DNA of 64,000 bases. Source: Xenopus tropicalis (lineage: Eukaryota > Chordata > Amphibia > Anura > Pipidae). The DNA is taken from contig NC_030684.2 in the NCBI RefSeq assembly GCF_000004195.4, positions 105,663,929-105,727,928 of the forward strand. Reading direction: 5' to 3'. The notes beneath the pieces were generated by a model. The model made no database searches. It saw nothing but the letters and a program-made list of their open reading frames with translations, and had not been told where the DNA came from. How positions within the stretch are numbered: the first letter of the stretch is position 1; every line of letters starts with the position of its first letter. The translations under genes were made by a program, and so were the position numbers. This document shows positions 59,101 through 64,000 of the stretch, piece by piece.

Positions 59101-62100
59101 TCCCCTTACCAAAAGGATCATGTAACAGCATGAGATGTTGTAGGATGCTACAAAATCTCATTCACAATGCTAAAAGTGAAATCGGATTAGATACAGTTAG
59201 ATTGGTCTTGTTTTCATGCACCTGAATCACAGTCGGTGTATTTCAGTTGAAAACTAGAGCCTATTTTATCTTGTTAGGTGATAATGCAGCATGGATCATT
59301 CTCTTTCCACGCATTTCAATACAATTTCCGTTATTTTTAAACATATACATCCAATCTGTAGAATTAGATCTGCTGATCCTTTTACTTTTGTTTTCTCCTG
59401 GACCATAAAGACCATGTTGCACATGGCATTTCTTTACAGCAAAAATACATCAGCCAAGAAATCTGCTATAACTCCAAGTCTGTTAAGCACTGACACGACT
59501 GGCATCCCCTTGTCCATTTCGATTTTGACCCAAAAATGCTTGTATGGGTTTTTAGGCAGTAGTGATGGTGTTGGCACTGTTACACACCTTTCTGGTGTTT
59601 ACATTTCTATTCTCTGCATTAAATTATGTGTGGAAAGCTGGCAGCTTTGGCTCTTGTAAAGTACCCTGACTGACAGGCACTAAACAGAATGTTATTACCA
59701 TGGATTCAATATGGTCACTTTTGATCTATCTGATGTGCTGTTTTGAACTCCTTATTTCCATACAGGATGCAAAAGGGAGAAGCCAAACAAGGAGCCACTT
59801 GTTCAGTCTGGAAGATAACATATCTCTAAGCTTTAGTTTGATCCCGTCTTTAATTCTTCTTACCGATCACTACATTTTGGTGAGTTTAAGTACATAGTGC
59901 TTGAATGCGCCATCTCCATTATTTACAGTTTTCCTAATTTCATGTTATAGTAGAACAGTGGTAATGATCTGTGTCATTTTAAGCATACCCGTGTCTTACT
60001 TGCTTGCATGTTTGCAAAAAATGCACTAATTTAGACGTAAAGGAAAGCTGAATTTAGTGGGAGGGAGCTAGGCACCCACCAGTCTCTTTTCTCTTGCTGG
60101 TGCTGCTATTAGGAACAAACAGCAATAACCTAGCAATATTTAATTTTTTGACTTAGATTTGTGCCTGTGCAGTAAATTCTAAATATGTGCAATAAAATAA
60201 ACTCAAAGTCTTGTACCTTCTGGTCTCCCTTTTCATCTTTGGCACCAGTGCCAACCCTTCTACATTTTAACTGCTTTCCTTACAGCACCTTACACACACT
60301 TCATTGTGACTGTACATATATAGATACAACATATGAAACAACCCTAAACACGTTACCATAAATGCCGATAACTATAAAACAGTCCTAAAATGTATTTCCC
60401 AGATTGCCCCACACTGTGTGACTGGAGACCTTATATAAAGGCTTTGAATATTCACATTAATTTAAATATTGTTTCTGTTCTTCTTAGGCACAAGTGCTGT
60501 TCTTCCTCTTGGTGCTGAGCCAAATCATCCTGCTTATTATTTTCAGGTACAAGAGACGACCATCCCTTAGGGGTAAGTGATAATCTCTCACCCTGTATTC
60601 TTATTGTACTGCAGATTGTCACTGTTTATTTACTAAGTTACTTCCTACCACATAATAAATCCTATTTCATATCATCTATATCATCCAGAAGTCACAATCA
60701 ATTATGAAAATCAAATTATGTATTATGTTTATGATTATGTATTGTATGAAATGTATTTGACTAAAAAAATAGCCTGCTAAAAATATGAATGCATTATGAA
60801 ATACATAGGTCCTAAAATGCATAAATCTTTACAATATACACACCTTCATAAATATGGTGCAACAAATATATAGATTTCATATAAAGGAGTAGTAATAGAG
60901 AGGAATTCATATTGTAGATCTAATATATCTCTTCTGGTTCTTCTCTGAAGGGCTGTGCCTTATGGCTGGTGATTAAACAATAATGTTAATTAGCGCCACA
61001 GTGTTACCCTGCGTGGGTGATTATTGCATGAAAACACGTACAGCAAATAAGCAATAATAAGCAAATAATTCTAATTTTTAAAAATGATTTCCCTTTTCTC
61101 TGTTATAATAACATAATAAATTCTACTTGATCCCAACTAAGATACAATTAATCCTTATTGGATGCAGAACACCCCAATTGGGTTTATTTAATTCTTAAAT
61201 GATTTTTTAGTAGACAAGGTATGGAGATACAAATTACAGAAAGATTCCTTATCCAGAAAACCCCAGGTCCCGAGCATTCTGGATAATGAGTTCCATACCT
61301 GTACTGCAGTGATATTGGCAGGAAGTTACCTGTGCAGGCAATCCCTGAAGCTTTCTGTTTCAAATCAGTGGAAACTAGGGATGCACCAAATGCCGGGTTC
61401 AAAACAATCGGAGCCTTTTTCTGCAGGTTTTGGATTCGACTGAATCATAGTGTTTGGCTCTCTGGCAAAACTTCATTATTTTTAATTTCCTATTGACAAA
61501 ACAGTCCTTCATCTTTTACGAATGAAAATAAATGGAGTCATTTCAGCTTCAGCCTCCCTATCCTTGCTTACTTTGTGAGCTTGTGTAACCAAGCACATTT
61601 GTGTATCTCTGTGTGATTAATGTATCCCCCAAACTGTAGGCCCTCAAGGATTCATTGGGCTGACGTCCTTCTCTGTGCATGTACTGTGCAAAACTAATCT
61701 TTTCTACTACTCCGTGCTGCTGCTCACCATATACACCGCAGTGGGTAAGTACATTTAAACCTGGCTTTATATCATTTGTGGGTTAGTTTTGCCTTCTCAT
61801 ACTCCAAAAGCCAAAAATGTACATTGCACATGATACATAGGCATGCTAATACAATCTTCAAATTTCTTTTGGCTCCAATATTGATTTGCAGAGTTTTCTT
61901 TGAATAGGCTCCAGTATCTGCTTATGCTTTTTTTCTAGCTATTGATTGATAAAGACAATCACAATAAAACATCTACTTGAGTAATTTCTTTATTTCTCTT
62001 CCCTTAAATTGTTCAGGCCCCTGGTTTGTTGGTGAGATTATAGATGGCCATGTAGGAGTCTGCTTTGCCTTTGGAGTCATTGTTGGTGGAAATTTCACTC

Positions 62101-63193
62101 AGGGGAGCCTAACTTACTTTGTTGGAATAACACAGGTATACAACAAAACAAGGATCATTTACAATCATTGGGGAAAGTTGCAAAGTGCCATTTTATGCCC
62201 ACAATGCACCTGTCACACAGTCAAACTCTTTGGGGGTGATTTTTCAACGTTCAAGTTTGATTTTTTTTCACAATTCAAGTTTTTTTGTGCTAAAACACAA
62301 TTCGAGTTATGGATAAAAAATTCACAAAACAATGAAAAATTTGTAAGATGCAGCTACCACGCAACGTTAACGCAATCGCAATCTTTTTGACGTGCCCACA
62401 ACTTTTTCCTCACTCATCAAATTTTTGTCACAGTGGGTTTTTGTGGCAGTTTCGCAAGAAAATTTGCCAGTGGTGAAAATATTGCCAGCCTAAAATATTT
62501 GCTCATTAATAAAGCACTTGCCCATATATGTAATAAACGGTACCAAATTTGCCCAAGCGCAGTAACCCCTTGGCAAACAATAAGATATTCGATTTTAAAC
62601 AGCTGACAAGTAAATCTGACCTTTTGATTAGTTGCTATAGGTTTTAGAGATGTAGCTAACCTTGCACCTTTTATTATATTACCCTATATGTTTTAGGAAT
62701 GTATTCCTATAAAACTACCTGGTTTTAATTCTTAGCTATGAGACTGATCTATCAAATACTGAACTAGGTAATCCTGTAGCATTCCCAGCAGTTCCATATT
62801 CTCCCCATTTATGAACATCTCAATTGAATTACTGAATTATATTTTATTTTTATCTTATTCATTTAGATGGTATTTTTTAACATTCCAATGATGGCTTACC
62901 TGTGCTGGTGCCTACTGCTCCGATGTAAAGGCCATGGATTCTGCTCCCATATCCGTCACAGCAGAAAAATTGTGTGCCTCCCCATCTATCTGTTCCTGAT
63001 TATGGTTTTTGCATGGCAAGTGTACTCCTGCGTCTTCCTGGCACTGACCTACGGGACCTTAGCAGCCTTCCTCTCACCAATGAAGCTATGGCTGGTGGTG
63101 GCTACTGTGGTCATGGGCAGAAAAGTGTGGAGGTTTAGCACCCCTGAACTCAGATCCTATATCATAGAACTTAAAAACTGTCAGAGCTCCTGA
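46920..63193 (+). CDS. tmem62: Transmembrane protein 62 (putative metallophosphoesterase), complete 14-exon gene
   Basis: Fourteen exons with GT-AG junctions join into an uninterrupted 647-aa frame; human TMEM62 is about 643 aa. Residues ~11-30 form a hydrophobic anchor. A calcineurin-like metallophosphoesterase domain follows, with every metal-binding block present: D67-x-H69 (TDLH), G102-D103-x-x-D106 (GDLTD), G145-N-H-D148, G233-H234 and G260-H-L-H263. A beta-rich linker leads to a multi-pass hydrophobic C-terminus (~435-640). The start at 46,920 has G at -3 and +4; a second in-frame Met at codon 10 (46,947) is possible. Motifs such as KYSA, GSFHYVH, NYSFICVDAT and PGPKRPYNFFGI identify the family. 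The membrane topology and a hydrolase role are inferred from the family; I know of no established substrate. The 3' end has AATAAA 2 nt after the stop and ATTAAA at 63,661. Confidence 0.97.
47600..47770. promoter_or_regulatory. Palindromic core with CRE and divergent TATA boxes (right copy)
   Basis: Same structure as 46,069-46,236: CRE at 47,683-47,690, plus-strand TATAAAAG at 47,710-47,717 and the minus-strand counterpart at 47,653-47,660. The plus-strand TATA would drive transcription into the adjacent G-rich array and on through tmem62 intron 1. Confidence 0.6.
47796..48350 (+). repeat. ~32-bp minisatellite, ~16 units, G-rich on plus strand
   Basis: The inverse of the array at 45,066. Unit GGGGGGCTGTCTCTATTGGG followed by GGCACTGTGTAT. 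Uniform up to ~48,165, then degenerate to 48,350. The G-runs lie on the tmem62 sense strand inside intron 1. Confidence 0.95.
50056..50167 (+). CDS. tmem62: tmem62 coding exon 2
   Basis: Acceptor TGATGTAG, donor GTACCA. It carries the first metal-binding block (TDLH, residues 66-69) and ends after one base of G102, so the ATGD motif is split by intron 2. Confidence 0.95.
50930..51300 (+). repeat. Possible LINE 3' fragment, tmem62 intron 2
   Basis: A frame at 51,035-51,289 reads VWNCIPNCLYRDLSVNVFKF, resembling the W-N-S-L-P ... F-K-x-x-L end of LINE reverse-transcriptase proteins. It is followed by TAGATTGTAAACTG and AATAAAG. Old and degenerate. Confidence 0.35.
51471..51608 (+). CDS. tmem62: tmem62 coding exon 3
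   Basis: Acceptor TATTTCTCAG just after a (TA)n run, donor GTAATA. It encodes GDLTDAKTKD and ends inside the GNHD motif after the first base of D148. Confidence 0.96.
52237..52282 (+). CDS. tmem62: tmem62 coding exon 4 (46 nt)
   Basis: A short exon located by frame. Acceptor TTTTCATCACAG, donor GTAACT. It completes D148 and encodes SFNIPDLRSMKNFY, then two bases of R163. The phase fits both neighbours exactly. Confidence 0.95.
52943..53084 (+). CDS. tmem62: tmem62 coding exon 5
   Basis: Acceptor TTCTTCTTATAG, donor GTAACA. Residues 163-210, including KYSAWQKEGSFHYVH and the highly conserved NYSFICVDATLTPGPKRPYN stretch. Phase 0 at its end. Confidence 0.97.
53405..53585 (+). repeat. Non-LTR retrotransposon 3' tail ending (CTATGTAA)n, tmem62 intron 5
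   Basis: AAGGCTATTGTGATACTAAT, GGTTGAACTTGATGGACACT and TTTTTTCAACCCTATGTAAC, then CTATGTAA repeats. The same tail occurs at 22,325 and 57,600. Confidence 0.65.
54616..54740 (+). CDS. tmem62: tmem62 coding exon 6
   Basis: Acceptor TTCTGTTTCAG. Residues 211-251, carrying the fourth metal-binding block WFGH (G233-H234) and the STIVSASPGVRAVM segment. The donor is AATGAG|GTTTGT, a weak +3/+4 consensus, but the frame requires it: the next exon continues the S-S-A-V-A-Y sequence. Confidence 0.93.
55483..55871. mobile_element. hAT-like repeat in tmem62 intron 6, interrupted by another MITE
   Basis: GTCAAACACAAGGCCCGGGG on the left and GAGTTTGACACCCCTG on the right are inverted ends. A second element at 55,606-55,773 is inserted in its middle. 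Confidence 0.75.
55606..55773. mobile_element. MITE family B copy (nested) in tmem62 intron 6
   Basis: Ends GGGGTATATTTATCATGCTG and TGATAAATATACCCC; same family as 5,446-5,632. Confidence 0.85.
55983..56105 (+). CDS. tmem62: tmem62 coding exon 7
   Basis: Acceptor GTTTTCAG, donor GTAAAG. Encodes residues 252-292, with the last metal-binding block CGHLHT (G260-H-L-H263) and the GTLELELGDWMKN motif. It is followed by the shortest intron (203 nt). Confidence 0.96.
56309..56464 (+). CDS. tmem62: tmem62 coding exon 8
   Basis: Acceptor TTTATTCCAG, donor GTGATC. Residues 293-344, including YRIFAFDHNLFSFVDL and ILITNPKSALY, the family signature after the catalytic domain. Confidence 0.97.
56569..56624. 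repeat. Perfect palindrome, 27-bp arms, 2-nt spacer, tmem62 intron 8
   Basis: Arms 56,569-56,595 and 56,598-56,624 are exact reverse complements around AC. AAAGGGTTAGAAT lies just left of the palindrome and again at ~56,658. Confidence 0.95.
56765..56970. repeat. Interspersed repeat in tmem62 intron 8
   Basis: GGAGATCAGTCGCCTGGAAT, AAATGCTTTCCAGCCAGCAG, CACTGGTGGGAAAAAATGC; parallels 18,275-18,450. Confidence 0.5.
57329..57488 (+). CDS. tmem62: tmem62 coding exon 9
   Basis: Acceptor CCTTTTGAAG, donor GTGCGT. Residues 345-398, a beta-rich linker (RILAFSTSPITSVHVKID to VVVQ). Phase 0 end. Confidence 0.95.
57600..57750 (+). repeat. Non-LTR retrotransposon 3' tail, tmem62 intron 9
   Basis: ACTGAAATCTACAGTTAGTA, GGGTTGAACATGATGGACTT, TTTTTTCAACCCGACTTAAC. 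Diverged copy of the 53,405 tail. Confidence 0.6.
58642..58943. mobile_element. PIF/Harbinger-like foldback MITE in tmem62 intron 9
   Basis: Ends GGGCCGTGGCAGATGGGGAG and TCTGCCACAGCCC, flanked by TTA (58,639-58,641 and 58,944-58,946). The arms fold back almost fully, so open frames on both strands here are artefacts. Confidence 0.88.
59766..59879 (+). CDS. tmem62: tmem62 coding exon 10
   Basis: Acceptor TTTCCATACAG, donor GTGAGT. Residues 399-436 (DAKGRSQTRSHLFSLEDN to TDHYIL), leading into the first C-terminal membrane segment. Confidence 0.95.
60488..60572 (+). CDS. tmem62: tmem62 coding exon 11
   Basis: Acceptor TTCTTCTTAG, donor GTAAGT. Residues 437-464: a membrane segment (VLFFLLVLSQIILLIIF) followed by the basic stretch RYKRRPSLR. 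Confidence 0.95.
61056..61303. repeat. MITE family A, 5'-truncated copy in tmem62 intron 11
   Basis: From AAGCAAATAATTCTAATT to GGATAATGAGTTCCATACCT. One terminus is missing. Confidence 0.75.
61640..61744 (+). CDS. tmem62: tmem62 coding exon 12
   Basis: Acceptor CCAAACTGTAG, donor GTAAGT. Residues 465-499, GFIGLTSFSVHVL plus the hydrophobic YYSVLLLTIYTAV. Confidence 0.95.
62017..62135 (+). CDS. tmem62: tmem62 coding exon 13
   Basis: Acceptor AATTGTTCAG, donor GTATAC. Residues 500-539, GPWFVGEIIDGHVGVCF to FVGITQ, with another hydrophobic stretch. Confidence 0.96.
62220..62520. repeat. AT-rich interspersed repeat, tmem62 intron 13
   Basis: Multiple TTCAAGTTTGA, AATTCGAGTT and CAATTTT-type motifs with CGCAACGTTAACGCAATCGC. 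It resembles a common Xenopus repeat; boundaries are uncertain. Confidence 0.4.
62867..63193 (+). CDS. tmem62: tmem62 terminal coding exon 14
   Basis: Acceptor TTATTCATTTAG. Residues 540-647 and the TGA stop. It contains FFNIPMMAYLCW and the WQVYSCVFLALTYGTLAAF segment, so at least two further membrane spans. The tail after the last span is short and basic (RKVWRFSTPELRSY). Confidence 0.96.
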   Translation: MVFFNIPMMAYLCWCLLLRCKGHGFCSHIRHSRKIVCLPIYLFLIMVFAWQVYSCVFLALTYGTLAAFLSPMKLWLVVATVVMGRKVWRFSTPELRSYIIELKNCQSS

Positions 63194-63194
63194 C

Positions 63195-63200
63195 AATAAA
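63195..63200 (+). terminator. Polyadenylation signal AATAAA, 2 nt after tmem62 stop
   Basis: AATAAA starts two bases after the TGA. If used it gives a 3' UTR of only ~20-40 nt. A second candidate, ATTAAA, lies at 63,661-63,666. Confidence 0.5.
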
Positions 63201-63820
63201 ACAGAATTGTGCTTTGGCAGATATTTTAATCCCTAGTGGTGGTAACTGCTGAAATGTAAACTGTTTTATAATTCCTAAAGGTGTGCCTTGTGTACAGGTA
63301 GGTTATTCCCTTTGAAAAGGCCTGCACTCAGGCAGTTACACCACCACAAACTGGTCAGTACATAACAGGATGTGTTTGTATTGTACTTTAGACCACTCTG
63401 GCCTTCAGCCACTGCAGCTTTAATTCTGTATTGGACACTGATGATTCACCCTGCTGAAGCTGCTACAATGTTCCCTTCCAGTATCAATCACATAACCCTG
63501 CAGTGGCTGAAGACTGGAGTAGGCCTATTGGCAGCTATAAACATTTTGGGTTTTTTTGGGGGGGGTTTGAAATGATTTTTAAAGATAAAAAATGGAAATA
63601 GGCTAAAATGTGGTTGACAAACATCAGCCTTTCAGTTTTATGCTGATACACATTCCTTACATTAAAGAATGTGGGTCAGAAATGCATTAAGTGAAAATCG
63701 CCTAGATCGGGTGTGTATGTTAATTGCTAGAAGCACTGAAATTTTTGAGTACACTGGAATGTGATTCTTAAATTGTAGGACACTTGATTTACCTCTGTAG
63801 CCAGTACTAAACAGTCAGCC

Positions 63821-64000
63821 TAAAGGTGGCCATACATTGTAAGATCTTCTCCCAATATGCCCACCTAGGGCCAAATGATGGAATTAGAATAACGGGCATA
63901 GGCATTGTCGGTTTGGGGACTGCATTAACGAGCCGATGCGGTCCCCAATCCAATGTAAAAATTAAACCTGCCCGAATGCAATCTAGCTGATTTCAGGTAA
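63821..64000. repeat. Partial interspersed repeat at right edge
   Basis: CCTAAAGGTGGCCATACATT onward resembles the common frog 'AAAGGTGGCCATACA' repeat start (echoed at 15,930 and 20,594 in reverse). Cut by the window end. Confidence 0.45.

Overview
The window is animal nuclear DNA and almost certainly comes from a pipid frog (Xenopus). The evidence is a vertebrate gene with canonical GT-AG introns embedded in dense repeats of kinds typical of Xenopus: TTAA-flanked elements with TTAAAGG ends (T2-like MITEs), TWA-flanked foldback elements, hAT-type elements with 8-bp duplications, a Tc1/mariner element and non-LTR retrotransposon tails. The species assignment rests on recognising repeats from memory, because no search was possible.

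One protein-coding gene can be reconstructed completely. It is TMEM62, on the + strand, with 14 coding exons from 46,920 to 63,193. The spliced frame is open throughout (1,944 nt, 647 aa) and matches the vertebrate TMEM62 family: an N-terminal hydrophobic anchor, a calcineurin-like metallophosphoesterase domain with all five metal-binding blocks, and a C-terminal multi-pass membrane region. Its promoter appears TATA-less with ETS-type sites.

Layout. 1-16.7 kb: no recognisable exon, only repeats, including a solo LTR inserted in a MITE at 8.5-9.65 kb. 16.6-17.25 kb: a CpG-containing island with a TATA box and a strong splice donor, both on the minus strand; this is the probable first exon of an unidentified gene running left out of the window. 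17.3-44.7 kb: intergenic and repeat-rich. It holds a 34-bp minisatellite (23.6-24.7 kb), two long hairpins, and a three-level nest (MITE, then hairpin element, then Tc1) at 28.5-30.8 kb. The Tc1 transposase keeps its DD34E residues and has a single in-frame stop. 44.77-48.64 kb: two copies of one hAT-type non-autonomous element in opposite orientations, each with its own perfect 8-bp target duplication. They bracket the TMEM62 promoter and exon 1, and each carries a G/C-rich ~32-bp minisatellite and a palindromic core with a perfect CRE between divergent TATA boxes. 48.6-64 kb: the rest of TMEM62, with repeats in its introns, then 3' flank.

The most interesting structure is the pair of inverted elements around the TMEM62 promoter. 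They bring promoter-like sequence, G-quadruplex-prone arrays and an inverted-repeat geometry to the start of a conserved gene. Nothing in the window looks like a prokaryotic operon, CRISPR array, tRNA or rRNA.
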